Source: Bacillota bacterium
Lineage (GTDB): Bacteria > Bacillota > UBA4882 > UBA8346
Reading direction: 5' to 3'
DNA length: 64,000 nucleotides
Assembly: GCA_023401925.1 (NCBI GenBank)
Contig: JAEXDA010000051.1
Coordinates: 1 to 64,000 of the forward strand
Part shown: one piece after another, positions 16,917 to 25,310 of the stretch
Numbering within the stretch: position 1 is the first letter of the stretch
Layout: each line of letters opens with the position of its first letter
Notes under the pieces: model-generated
Seen by the model: only the letters and a program-made list of their open reading frames with translations
Databases searched by the model: none
What the model was told of the DNA's origin: nothing
Translations under genes and position numbers: made by a program

Positions 16917-17696
16917 CTAAATCGTATAACTAAAATATTTCTCCGCCTGCAAGTTAAACTCTTCCAATAATTCTTCCTTCATCTTTAAAAATTCATAACT
17001 TGCCCGGTCCCGCGGACGGGCTAGCGGCACAGGAATGATTTTCTTGACACATCCGGGGCGGCTTGACATCACAACAATCTTGGTGCTTAAATATATGGCT
17101 TCCTCAATATCATGGGTCACCATGATCATCGTAATTTTCTCTTTTTCCCAAATTTTTTCAAGTTCTTGTTGCATATACATTCTAGTCATCGCATCCAGCG
17201 CTCCCAAAGGTTCATCAAGGGCAAGGAGTTCCGGACAATTAACAAGGGACCTGGCAATCGCGGCACGTTGCGCCATCCCGCCAGAAAGTTGATAGGGATA
17301 ACTTTTTTCAAACCCCTTCAGTCCCACAAGGTCGATATATTCTTGAATAATCTGCTGTTGCTCTTTTTTATTAATCTTTGGATCCAGTCCGAAACCAACG
17401 TTTTCCAAAACTTTCAACCACGGAAGAAGCCGATGATCCTGGAAAACAATCCCTCTGTTTAAACTGGGACCATCAATCCGCTCTCCGTTGAACAGGATAT
17501 TCCCTTCATAGGTACTATCCAATCCAACAACAAGCCTTAAGAGGGTCGTTTTTCCGCAGCCGCTGGTTCCGACGATGCTCACAAATTCGCCTGGCTTAAT
17601 TTCGAGGTTAATGTCTTTCAAAATGGATATCGTTTTCCCATCAACGTCAAATGTCTTGTTAAGATTTTCGATCACCAATCTTTTACTTGAATTCAT
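16917..17696 (-). CDS. ABC importer ATPase, SsuB/TauB/NrtD family
   Basis: A 259-residue ATPase: Walker A GTSGCGKTT, signature LSGGMAQRAAIARSL, Walker B LLALDEPLGALD and H-loop THDIEEA. The family energises uptake of sulfonates, taurine, nitrate or pyrimidines. The start is the ATG at 17694-17696, 8 bases after AAGGGG; the longer reading overlaps the permease gene. It is the last gene of the operon that begins with ridA and is the single ATPase for two permeases, so the complex should be a heterodimeric permease with an ATPase homodimer. Confidence 0.88.
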   Translation of the reverse strand: MNSSKRLVIENLNKTFDVDGKTISILKDINLEIKPGEFVSIVGTSGCGKTTLLRLVVGLDSTYEGNILFNGERIDGPSLNRGIVFQDHRLLPWLKVLENVGFGLDPKINKKEQQQIIQEYIDLVGLKGFEKSYPYQLSGGMAQRAAIARSLVNCPELLALDEPLGALDAMTRMYMQQELEKIWEKEKITMIMVTHDIEEAIYLSTKIVVMSSRPGCVKKIIPVPLARPRDRASYEFLKMKEELLEEFNLQAEKYFSYTI

Positions 17697-17701
17697 TTGT
17701 T

Positions 17702-18469
17702 TTACCCCTTCAATGCTGTTTGTTTCCATTGCAATAAGTAATCTTCAATGAAGGCCAGAATTTGATTCATCACAAAACCGACCCCACCGATGGCCAAAAC
17801 TCCCATTATGACAATTTCTATATGAAAAAACTCCCTGGCATCGCTCATCATATTTCCGATACCGCCAGTGGATACTCCAAACAATTCGGATGCCACCACT
17901 AACATCCAGGATATGCTCAAACTGAATCTGATTCCTGTAAATACAGTCGGCAATGCTGCCGGCAAAATAATTTTATAAAAAAGCTTCAGTCTTTTAAAAG
18001 CAAATACTTGACCAACCTCTATAAATTCCACACGGACTCCTTTGATACCCTGAAATGTGTTGAGAACCACCGGATAAAAGGCGCCCACTGCTATAAAAAC
18101 GACCTGGGATGTTTCACCAAAACCAAACCAGATAATGAATAAAGGAATCCATCCAACCACGGGAACATTCCGGATAGCATGAAAAAACGGAGCCACGATC
18201 TTTTCAGTCGTTTTGAAAAGACCCATCCATGTCCCCAAAATAAACCCGCTTAACGCGCCAATTAAGAAACCTTTGATAACCCGTTGGAAACTGATGAGCA
18301 AGTTCCGGAACAGGAAACCATTGGCCAAAGATGTCTCAATCGTTTCTAAAACCTTTTCAGGGCTTGAGATGATAAGGGTTTTTCGCGATGTAATATACCA
18401 TGTCAAAAAAAGCAATAGAGGTAAAAAAAGACCAACCAAAGCGTTTAGAATCCAAAGACTTTTTTTCAT
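17702..18469 (-). CDS. ABC importer permease, SsuC family (first of pair)
   Basis: A 255-residue membrane protein with about six helices and the SsuC/TauC-type EAA loop (FKRLKLFYKIILPAALPTVF). It lies between the second permease and the ATPase. It is about as similar to the permease at 18489-19265 as expected for an old duplication. With the binding protein at 23256-24335 it forms an importer; the sulfur-type promoter of the operon suggests a sulfonate or other organosulfur substrate. Confidence 0.87.
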   Translation of the reverse strand: MKKSLWILNALVGLFLPLLLFLTWYITSRKTLIISSPEKVLETIETSLANGFLFRNLLISFQRVIKGFLIGALSGFILGTWMGLFKTTEKIVAPFFHAIRNVPVVGWIPLFIIWFGFGETSQVVFIAVGAFYPVVLNTFQGIKGVRVEFIEVGQVFAFKRLKLFYKIILPAALPTVFTGIRFSLSISWMLVVASELFGVSTGGIGNMMSDAREFFHIEIVIMGVLAIGGVGFVMNQILAFIEDYLLQWKQTALKG

Positions 18470-18488
18470 GAAAGATCCTCTTTTTTTG

Positions 18489-19265
18489 TTAACTGGTAAT
18501 AAATGCTTTACGCCATCGGAGAATGTATCTCTCGAGCCTTCCTATAAAAAGACTCATTAGAAAACCAATTATACCGATGACAACAACACCGGCAAATACG
18601 ATTTCATACTTAAACATACTGCGTGAATTGGACATCAAAAACCCAATACCCGAACTTGAAGCTATCAGTTCAGCACCAACAACAGACATCCAGGACATAC
18701 TTACACTTGTCCGAAGACCGATAAATATGGACGGCATTGCCGCAGGAATGACCACCCGGAGAAAGAGTCTCGCTTGACTGTATTCAAAAACTTTGGCAAC
18801 CTCCAAGTACTCGCAGGAGACATTCCTGATTCCTTCGTATGTATTAAGCACCATCGGATAAAAAGCGCTTAATCCGATAAAGATAACCTTAAATTCCTCG
18901 TCAATGCCGAAGAGTAAGATTAAAAAAGGCATCCATCCAAACATTGGAACTTGACGAAACCCGTGAAATAGCGGGCCCACGAAGCGATCAATGATTGGCG
19001 ATGATCCCATAGCCGTTCCTAGTAATACTCCCGCCACGGTTCCCCAGGAAAACCCCAATAAAACCCGCATCAAGCTTATCCTTACATTCTCCATGAGCGA
19101 GCCATCGGCCACCAAATCCCGCAAACTTTGAAAAACTTCTTCCGGGGGGACCAAAAGCTGCCTGGGAGCCATCTCAAAGTAAGTAGTCGCTTTCCAAATG
19201 ATCAGCACCAAAAAAGGAACCATCAATCCCAATAAGAAATTCTTGCATTTTTCAGTTGACACCAT
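18489..19265 (-). CDS. ABC importer permease, SsuC family (second of pair)
   Basis: A 258-residue SsuC-like permease with six helices. GLRTSVSMSWMSVVGAEL is the conserved segment after the EAA loop (FEYSQARLFLRVVIPAAMPS). Most SsuABC systems use a permease homodimer, so two different permeases in one operon suggest a heterodimer tuned to an asymmetric or bulky substrate. It follows the desulfinase-like gene by 34 bp. Confidence 0.87.
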   Translation of the reverse strand: MVSTEKCKNFLLGLMVPFLVLIIWKATTYFEMAPRQLLVPPEEVFQSLRDLVADGSLMENVRISLMRVLLGFSWGTVAGVLLGTAMGSSPIIDRFVGPLFHGFRQVPMFGWMPFLILLFGIDEEFKVIFIGLSAFYPMVLNTYEGIRNVSCEYLEVAKVFEYSQARLFLRVVIPAAMPSIFIGLRTSVSMSWMSVVGAELIASSSGIGFLMSNSRSMFKYEIVFAGVVVIGIIGFLMSLFIGRLERYILRWRKAFITS

Positions 19266-19299
19266 CGCTTATTTTCTCCTCAATAAATGAAACGGCGGG

Positions 19300-20373
19300 T
19301 TATTTTAAAGCCTGCTCAAGAAATTTGGGGTCCACCCAATCCCTAAGGCTGAAATCCTTCTCGATATATCCATTTTCAAGTAAAAACTGTTTTTCTATTT
19401 CAAGGCCGGCTAAACTCTTTGCGGATAAATTCGGGACATAGTCATATTTCTGCAAATCTTCGAAAATCGATTCGGCAGAACCTTCGGTTGTCACCTCGGC
19501 TAAAATCCGAGCAGCTTCTGCAAAATTCTTTTTGAGCCAATGTCCGGCTTTTATTGAAGCTTTGAGCCACGCCACCACGATCTCCGGATGATTTTCGGCC
19601 AGTTCCGTACTGACGGTAATTGTGGTTGGAGTATTCGCGACATGGAGTGTCCAATCAGGATAACGCCCTAAATCTTCAATGGTGGTAACCAGGCCTTGGG
19701 ATTCAAGCAGTCTGGAACGGCCATGGTTGGCATATACTGCGTCAACTTTGTTTTCTAACAAAGCTTTACCTTCATTCCAGGGAACCGATTTTAATTTGCC
19801 GTTACCCCAAAACTCGATCGGAGATTCCGCCGAATTCAAAACCGACCAGGAAGGATCACCGGTCTTTGCTTTAAATTCGGGAATATCCACCCACTGAATA
19901 TCACGGTGATCAATTCCAGCCAGCTCAAGTGCTAAGATTATCCCCCGGTGCGCAGTTGCTCTTGCAAAATCCACCCGATCCCCGGTTAGTCTTTTTGATA
20001 TACCGATACGTTTCCCTTTAAGATCGCGAACCGATCGGATTCCGGAACCGGCTTTGACAACAATCTCTCCTCCGGTCCCAACAAAGGTAAGTCCGATCAA
20101 CTTATTGACCGGCCCCTGAGAGCGGGCCCAAATGGGTGGAATATTTCCGCCATCCCGAAAAAGATCGGTACGGCTATGTGTAAAATGCGGCAACCATTCT
20201 TTTTTGGGAAGCGCCCTTAAGAACTTTGCCTTAGCGCCGACTTTGTTCAATTCCTCATCAACCCACCCTTTAGCAACGGCCACATGGGATGCCACTTGTA
20301 CCGGGCAGATCGTGTAAAATATCTGTAGGGGTTCTTTTTCGGACTGTTGAGACACCGGTGTGTTTTTATCCAT
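19300..20373 (-). CDS. DszB-like desulfinase (aromatic sulfinate hydrolase candidate)
   Basis: A 357-residue protein with the periplasmic-binding-protein type 2 fold but no signal peptide, so cytoplasmic. Compared from memory with DszB (2'-hydroxybiphenyl-2-sulfinate desulfinase), it keeps the catalytic triad in the same order and near-identical spacing: Cys23 in YTICPVQ (DszB Cys27 in SNCPVP), His63 in HFTHS (His60 in HFTY) and Arg73 in FRDGGNIPP (Arg70 in RFGGEIPP). The C-termini also match (QFLLENGYIEKDFSLRDW). DszB hydrolyses an aryl sulfinate to sulfite. ATG 20371-20373 lies 8 bases after GGAGG. The alternative, a lipidless SsuA binding protein, is less likely because the operon has a separate exported one. 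Confidence 0.82.
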   Translation of the reverse strand: MDKNTPVSQQSEKEPLQIFYTICPVQVASHVAVAKGWVDEELNKVGAKAKFLRALPKKEWLPHFTHSRTDLFRDGGNIPPIWARSQGPVNKLIGLTFVGTGGEIVVKAGSGIRSVRDLKGKRIGISKRLTGDRVDFARATAHRGIILALELAGIDHRDIQWVDIPEFKAKTGDPSWSVLNSAESPIEFWGNGKLKSVPWNEGKALLENKVDAVYANHGRSRLLESQGLVTTIEDLGRYPDWTLHVANTPTTITVSTELAENHPEIVVAWLKASIKAGHWLKKNFAEAARILAEVTTEGSAESIFEDLQKYDYVPNLSAKSLAGLEIEKQFLLENGYIEKDFSLRDWVDPKFLEQALK

Positions 20374-20438
20374 CAATAATTCCTCCCTAGAATTCGGTTT
20401 GAATTAACGCCATTACTCTACCATGTACTATGTGCTAT

Positions 20439-21695
20439 TTAATCAATTCTTTCCAAATCACTATCCCCATGATTGCCGCAATGCTTGTAATCATCATTGA
20501 CGGCACTTAGTCCGTATGCCTTTCGAATGTCATGAAGCCCTTTCACCAGACGGACGTAATACTCCAAGGATGGCTGTTTTTGCCCGGCTAATGCAGAACT
20601 CTGATGGGGCCGCCAGACTACGCTTAGAAAAATGACGCCATGCTTAGCAAAAAATTCGCAGGCCTGAAAGTTAGACTCCAGAGCTTCATCAATCGTTTTG
20701 AATCCATAAGGCTGAGCCATTTCCACGCCACCGATGACTTGGGTATAAACATTGCCCTTCCCGAACACTTCAACTGCATCCAGCGTCCGTTTGATCCACT
20801 CATCCCGGCCGGGCCATTTATTTTTTCCCGAACAAATCCAGCCAAAGAGTTCTTTATCCCACACTTCAATACAAGGGCAATAGGAAGTAAGTCCCGTTTC
20901 GTTGTATATTCTTTTCAGTTGTGATTTTGAGTAAGCCGGAGCCATAATCTGGCTTGAGAAACGGCCCCGAAAATTCCGGCCAATGGCCTGCAAAATTTTA
21001 ATATAGCGGTTTACTTCATTTTCAAATAATTCCTCACCGCTGTAGTCCATACCCGCAGTCAAATAGATCTCCGAGATCCGGCCGGGTTCCTTAAGAGCCT
21101 CCCGCACCGTTTCATAAATATCTTCGGCATCGACTTCCTTGGTAAATGTTGCATCTGCTGCTGCCTGGCGCGCATGTTTGAGATCTGTAAAAAATGCGCA
21201 ATATTTGCATTGATTCCCCGTTTCCCAAAGGTGACAAAACCGATAGGCGCAAATAATTAATCGTTGTGCCCGTGCACTGGCGATTGATTCCATAAGTACA
21301 CCGTGACTAGTCTTTTGGCCATAATACCGGGGCCTTGGTGTAAAGTCGATTTCATCGACGATTTTTTTTTCATCATCTAAAAGAACGAATTTACCGTCAA
21401 CCTGGTCAATGATATAGGGTTCTTCATAATGTTCATCAAAAGATACGGGGGCTGTGGTACCGTCCCGTAACAGTATTGAGCCTGGAATTGATTTATCGGT
21501 TTTCCGGTTTTCTCCCGACTTATAAAAAATTTGCATCGGACCGAAACGATAATCATCGTTTTGAACAGCATCCAGTGCCCTGCTTGTCAAACTAGCCCCC
21601 CGGCGGAGAAGATCAAGCTTTAAAATAATAAATCGAGGAATATCGGGATATTTTTCAACCAGTTCACCGAATTCCGAATTAACATATGTCGCCAT
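20439..21695 (-). CDS. radical SAM protein with C-x8-C-x2-C cluster motif
   Basis: A 418-residue protein. The likely 4Fe-4S site is Cys154, Cys163 and Cys166 (CHLWETGNQCKYCAFF), a wider spacing than the canonical Cx3Cx2C; Cys149 is also near. Later segments fit a radical-SAM TIM barrel (EIYLTAGMDYSGEE, YTQVIGGVEMAQPYG). An N-terminal domain of about 130 residues precedes the cluster and is homologous to the remnant at 22267-22395. The reaction is unknown. Placed between an FMN split-barrel protein and a DszB-like desulfinase inside a sulfur-regulated import operon, an oxygen-independent attack on a C-S bond is a reasonable hypothesis. It is not an anaerobic sulfatase maturase by motif. Confidence 0.78.
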   Translation of the reverse strand: MATYVNSEFGELVEKYPDIPRFIILKLDLLRRGASLTSRALDAVQNDDYRFGPMQIFYKSGENRKTDKSIPGSILLRDGTTAPVSFDEHYEEPYIIDQVDGKFVLLDDEKKIVDEIDFTPRPRYYGQKTSHGVLMESIASARAQRLIICAYRFCHLWETGNQCKYCAFFTDLKHARQAAADATFTKEVDAEDIYETVREALKEPGRISEIYLTAGMDYSGEELFENEVNRYIKILQAIGRNFRGRFSSQIMAPAYSKSQLKRIYNETGLTSYCPCIEVWDKELFGWICSGKNKWPGRDEWIKRTLDAVEVFGKGNVYTQVIGGVEMAQPYGFKTIDEALESNFQACEFFAKHGVIFLSVVWRPHQSSALAGQKQPSLEYYVRLVKGLHDIRKAYGLSAVNDDYKHCGNHGDSDLERID

Positions 21696-21709
21696 ATTCT
21701 GTTCTCCTG

Positions 21710-22243
21710 CTAATCCAATGCCTTTGGATTGTTTTTTGGCACATCTGAAGGCAAATCATTTTTTATACTGGCCCGATCTAAATGCTGACCGAAATATGGA
21801 TGAGCCGATTCCAGCTCATGCCGGAGAATCCCTGCGGAGGTATTGCTAATCTTTTCAGGTTGGAGTATCCATACTGTCGAGATATCAGCGTCCTGACCAC
21901 CAACGGACCTGGTCCGCAATAACATTTCCTGAAATAACTTTCCTGCGATCAGACAAAGATAGGGCCTGGCTTGAATATTAAAACTTGTCCCACCTTGGGT
22001 GACATTTACCGATACCGGTTTATCAAACCAAATACTCTGGACCATATTTTTATTACTGGAAGACTTCTCCAGCTCTTCGCTAAAAATCAATGTTTTACTA
22101 TCCAAGGTGGTCAATGTGTAATTAATGACGACATATGGGGAACCGTCGGCATTCAAGGTTCCAACTGCTTTTATGCTTTCCGGATCTTGCAGGATTTTAA
22201 CCAGTTCTCCTGGTAGAATGGTCTTCTCAACATCATGAACCAT
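21710..22243 (-). CDS. FMN-binding split-barrel (PNPOx-like) protein
   Basis: A 177-residue protein of the pyridoxamine-phosphate-oxidase/flavin-reductase split barrel: residues about 12-110 show AVGTLNADGSPYVVINY, SIWFDKPVSVNV and YLCLIAGKLFQEM. The C-terminal 60 residues are probably flexible. The ATG at 22241-22243 follows AAAGGA; a TTG seven codons earlier is an alternative. The fold supplies or uses reduced flavin or F420. It sits 14 bp upstream of the radical-SAM gene, which suggests a joint redox step. Confidence 0.75.
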   Translation of the reverse strand: MVHDVEKTILPGELVKILQDPESIKAVGTLNADGSPYVVINYTLTTLDSKTLIFSEELEKSSSNKNMVQSIWFDKPVSVNVTQGGTSFNIQARPYLCLIAGKLFQEMLLRTRSVGGQDADISTVWILQPEKISNTSAGILRHELESAHPYFGQHLDRASIKNDLPSDVPKNNPKALD

Positions 22244-22266
22244 AATTGAATCGATCCTTTCCAAAT

Positions 22267-22395
22267 CAGCGTCAATGCACAGTTCATTAAATGGGCTCCG
22301 TGCCGCAGCAAATCCGTCTTTATGATGATTAACCGCGGGATATCAGGATATCTTTCAATCAAGTTATCCCGCTCAATTTCACCAATATTTCCCAT
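22267..22395 (-). pseudogene. remnant of a duplicated radical-SAM N-terminus
   Basis: Reading on the minus strand from the ATG at 22393-22395, LIERYPDIPRLIIIKTDLLR and HGAHLMNCAL align with residues 13-41 of the radical-SAM protein at 20439-21695 (LVEKYPDIPRFIILKLDLLR, RGASLTSRAL). The similarity stops after about 40 codons, and the frame then runs out of phase into the next gene. It is probably the stub of a second copy. A short functional peptide cannot be excluded. Confidence 0.7.
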
Positions 22396-22414
22396 CGAGA
22401 TCTTTTCTACCAAC

Positions 22415-23191
22415 TCATCTTACAGGCGGTATCCATACCAGTTTCTTATATTCATCGACAATCTTCTGAATTCGTTCCTTCGGCCAGGAATCATCCCAAC
22501 CAAGGCCGAGGTCCGAATTGACAAAAATAATATGAACATTCGTATGTTTGGGTTTACCTTCAATAATTGTAAATACGTTGCAGGTGCGATCTTCACCTTG
22601 GCAATCGACGCATTGAGCCGTTTTGGCGCATCCCGTTTTAAATGGACGTCCTCCCAGATCGGTGCTGCGGATTTTTACATGCTGCGGAGAGATTTGGTGA
22701 CGAATTCGATCAAAAGCAGCATCTAAATCTTTGGTAATCTTATTGCGGCCGATAATCAACACCGAATGTTCGTGGCCATAAAACATTCCCGCCACCCGAT
22801 TGCCGACTGCATCGACATTTACCAGTCTTCCATCAAGCGTTACTGCATTGGTTCCGGTCAGGAAATATTTGCATTCAGAACTATAAGATAACTCGCTTAA
22901 TTTATAGGTTTGCGTCCATTCCCTGCCCCGTACATGGGCATCATATATTGTTGTTCCGCGTGCTTCAAGAGCCTTTGCAATCCCTAATTGCGTCGCGGAA
23001 GTGGAGTCTCCGGTGCCGACTTTTGAATCCAAGGGAATCAATTCTAGAGCAATTTTCCGTGCACTTTCCCCATCAGGAGCAAAATATGTATTGAAACGCC
23101 GGTGTTTAAATGCTTTTAAAACCGTTACAATATCTTGATCCGCAATGGCCGAATAATTTATGTCTTGTGAAAGTAAAGTACTCATCATCAA
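22415..23191 (-). CDS. LUD-domain (lactate utilisation/DUF162) protein
   Basis: A 258-residue LUD-type protein: VGTGDSTSATQLGIAKALEA and KYFLTGTNAVTLDGRLVNVD are typical, and a C-terminal Cys cluster follows (CAKTAQCVDCQGEDRTC) that may bind a metal or Fe-S centre. Family members accompany redox enzymes for small organic acids, but here there are no LutA or LutB partners. It follows the exported binding protein in the organosulfur operon, so it is probably a helper for an intermediate of that pathway. Confidence 0.82.
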   Translation of the reverse strand: MMMSTLLSQDINYSAIADQDIVTVLKAFKHRRFNTYFAPDGESARKIALELIPLDSKVGTGDSTSATQLGIAKALEARGTTIYDAHVRGREWTQTYKLSELSYSSECKYFLTGTNAVTLDGRLVNVDAVGNRVAGMFYGHEHSVLIIGRNKITKDLDAAFDRIRHQISPQHVKIRSTDLGGRPFKTGCAKTAQCVDCQGEDRTCNVFTIIEGKPKHTNVHIIFVNSDLGLGWDDSWPKERIQKIVDEYKKLVWIPPVR

Positions 23192-23255
23192 TCATCCTTC
23201 CCGAATCCTGTTATCTTATGTTGTTCAACTTGGTGATCATCCCCAAAAAGTGCCC

Positions 23256-24335
23256 CTATTTCCTGTTTACGATCTTACCTTCCGCATCATACGAAGTCCA
23301 AAAACTATTAAGGCGAAGTTCTTTTAGGGCTGCTTCCAGGTAGGTTTTATCTACAAGTTCTTTCACATCAAATCCATCTTTGATTAGTTCCAGGTCTTTG
23401 GCTAATGTAATAGTATCTTTATAATGCCCAATCACAAAATCATCCAGCAGAGGGGAATTAGTTTCAACGAGTTTGGACCCTTCCGCATCCTCGCGAAGGT
23501 TCTCAATCGGGGTTCCAGTTTTAGAGCCAGCTAAGAAAAACGCTTCACGGTTGTTTTCATTTGAACTCCACTGGGCGGCTTTAAGAAAAACTTTTACAAA
23601 ACGCTTTGTGACTTGCGGATATGTTTTTGCAAAACTTTCCGTCACAAAAATACCGCTTTGGGATTTCCACTTGTCTGGAAATTGTTCTTTCGTGGAATAG
23701 ATAATCTTGATCTTTCCGGAATTACGTGGCGCAAAAAGCTGTGTTCCGTATAGTGCGCCATCAATATTATTGGAAGCTAAAGCGGCAACACCATCCGCCG
23801 GGCCCAGATTGTAGTATTTGAAGTCTTTTGACGTCAATCCCTTAAATTGAGCAATCCGTTCAAACGCCAATTGAAAATTCGTAGCGTTTGCCGTCGCAAA
23901 CTTCTTGCCCTTAAGGTCCTCAAATTTGGTAATTGGCGAACCAGCCGGTACTGCAACATAAGAATTACCATTCCGGCTTAAACCGGAAATCAGTTTAATT
24001 TTTAGTCCGTTAGCCTTGGCGATGATGGCTCCTAATTCACTGGTTGCACCAATATCGATTGAATTATTGGCAAAAGCCTCATTCAAAGCCGGGCTGACTC
24101 CTTTGAAGAAAATCCACTCAACCTTGATACCATCTTTTTTAAACTCATCTTCTAAAAGTCCTTGCTGATGTACAATTCCAATTGTCTGGAGTGAATAGGG
24201 ATTGCTGCTTCCGGCTGTGAAAGCACTGCCGATACGGATTACAACTGGTTTTTTATCTAAAGCAAAAATAAGAGTATTGCTTAATGTGGCAATTAATAAA
24301 ACGACCATTATGATAATGCTTAACAGCTTCTTCAT
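23256..24335 (-). CDS. exported ABC substrate-binding protein, SsuA/NrtA family
   Basis: A 359-residue protein with an N-terminal signal or anchor (MKKLLSIIIMVVLLIATLSN) lacking a clear lipobox. The binding domain shows the SsuA/TauA pattern (QTIGIVHQQGLLEDEF, NSIDIGATSELGAIIAKANG, SPITKFEDLKGKKFA). The ATG at 24333-24335 is 8 bases after GGAGG. It should deliver substrate to the permease pair at 17702-19265. The closest families bind aliphatic or aromatic sulfonates, taurine or nitrate; the sulfur-type promoter favours an organosulfur ligand. Confidence 0.87.
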   Translation of the reverse strand: MKKLLSIIIMVVLLIATLSNTLIFALDKKPVVIRIGSAFTAGSSNPYSLQTIGIVHQQGLLEDEFKKDGIKVEWIFFKGVSPALNEAFANNSIDIGATSELGAIIAKANGLKIKLISGLSRNGNSYVAVPAGSPITKFEDLKGKKFATANATNFQLAFERIAQFKGLTSKDFKYYNLGPADGVAALASNNIDGALYGTQLFAPRNSGKIKIIYSTKEQFPDKWKSQSGIFVTESFAKTYPQVTKRFVKVFLKAAQWSSNENNREAFFLAGSKTGTPIENLREDAEGSKLVETNSPLLDDFVIGHYKDTITLAKDLELIKDGFDVKELVDKTYLEAALKELRLNSFWTSYDAEGKIVNRK

Positions 24336-24611
24336 TTGTTTTTCCTCCAATTAAGATAGTATTAATTCATAATGAGACCCTGCGGTTAAATTCCAGCCTT
24401 TCATGATTTTGATTACTTAATGCATTCTTTTTTGCATAAGAAATTGGCTCCATTTGCTTCCCCCTTTTAGTTTTAATACTTAGCTTTAAAACCGTAGCTC
24501 CTATATATCACTTATTGTCACCGTAATTAAAACCCAATGAGTCTAATACTTTTTATTGTTTTTTCTCTGTGTTTTCACGATAAGATTTATATGAATAAGC
24601 GATACTCGAAT

Positions 24612-24992
24612 TTATCCATTACGGGCTATTGCAATTGCTTCAATTTCGATTTTAGCCTCTTTGGGAAGCTTAACAGCTTGAATACAAGCCCGGGCAGGGT
24701 AAGGTGAATCAAAATATTTGCTGTAAATTTCATTTACTACCGAAAAATCGGCTAGATTTAGAAGATATACTGTTGTTTTTACTACATCATTCATTGTCAT
24801 TCCAGCATCTTCCAAGATAATTTTAATATTTTCGAGGGTTTGCTGTGTCTGTGCCGCGGTATCCGGAGCCGCCAGAGTGCCAGTTATATCCAATCCTAAT
24901 TGACAAGTAAATAAAAAGTCCCCGAATTTAACCGCTTGTGAGTAAGAGCCTATCGGCTGAGGTGCCGTTTTGATTTGAATCGCCGTTTTCAT
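24612..24992 (-). CDS. ridA: RidA/YjgF family enamine/imine deaminase
   Basis: A 126-residue Rid protein. It keeps the start IGSYSQAVKFGDFLFTCQLG, the Arg of PARACIQAVKLPKEA and the terminal EIEAIAIA with the catalytic Glu. Rid proteins hydrolyse reactive enamines and imines. It is the first gene downstream of the sulfur-type promoter at 25147-25175. The 276 bp to the next gene have no clear terminator, so it may lead the organosulfur operon; its task could be removing imines released when an amino-sulfonate is cleaved. Confidence 0.9.
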   Translation of the reverse strand: MKTAIQIKTAPQPIGSYSQAVKFGDFLFTCQLGLDITGTLAAPDTAAQTQQTLENIKIILEDAGMTMNDVVKTTVYLLNLADFSVVNEIYSKYFDSPYPARACIQAVKLPKEAKIEIEAIAIARNG

Positions 24993-25126
24993 GAAAGTAA
25001 ATCCTCCAATTTAATTTAGCAAACCAATCTATTTAGTATGAATTATTGTTGCAAAAAACCATCTTATACGATGATATATTGGAGTAACACACAAGCAATA
25101 ATATTTTTGTCGGATTAATCAATAGT

Positions 25127-25175
25127 ATTCCTACCGAATTAATTAGATAGTACTATACTCTATATTTGTTGTCAA
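25127..25175 (-). promoter_or_regulatory. sigma-A promoter and candidate sulfur operator of the ridA operon
   Basis: TTGACA (25170-25175), 17-bp spacer, TACTAT (25147-25152) on the minus strand. Plus-strand ATTCCTA at 25127-25133, in the context TAGTATTCCTACCGAATTA, matches the box near the cysT and sbp promoters. Confidence 0.72.
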
Positions 25176-25310
25176 CATATTTTGTCGACAAAAATCGAAT
25201 TTTAACGGATTTTAGCAGACAGAAGGCAAGCATACAAGTATCTAAAATCAAAGATTGCATTGATTACAACTACGTGAGCTTTCTCTTTCTATTTCTTTAA
25301 GCTCGATTAT

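Noticed and set aside
19300..20373. Plain ABC substrate-binding protein
   Set aside because: No signal peptide or lipobox, a separate exported binding protein exists in the same operon, and the DszB triad motifs are all present. Kept only as the alternative reading.
20439..21695. Anaerobic sulfatase-maturating enzyme for the sulfatase at 44507-46009
   Set aside because: Those enzymes have Cx3Cx2C and a C-terminal SPASM domain with many cysteines. This protein has neither and lies 23 kb away in a transport operon.
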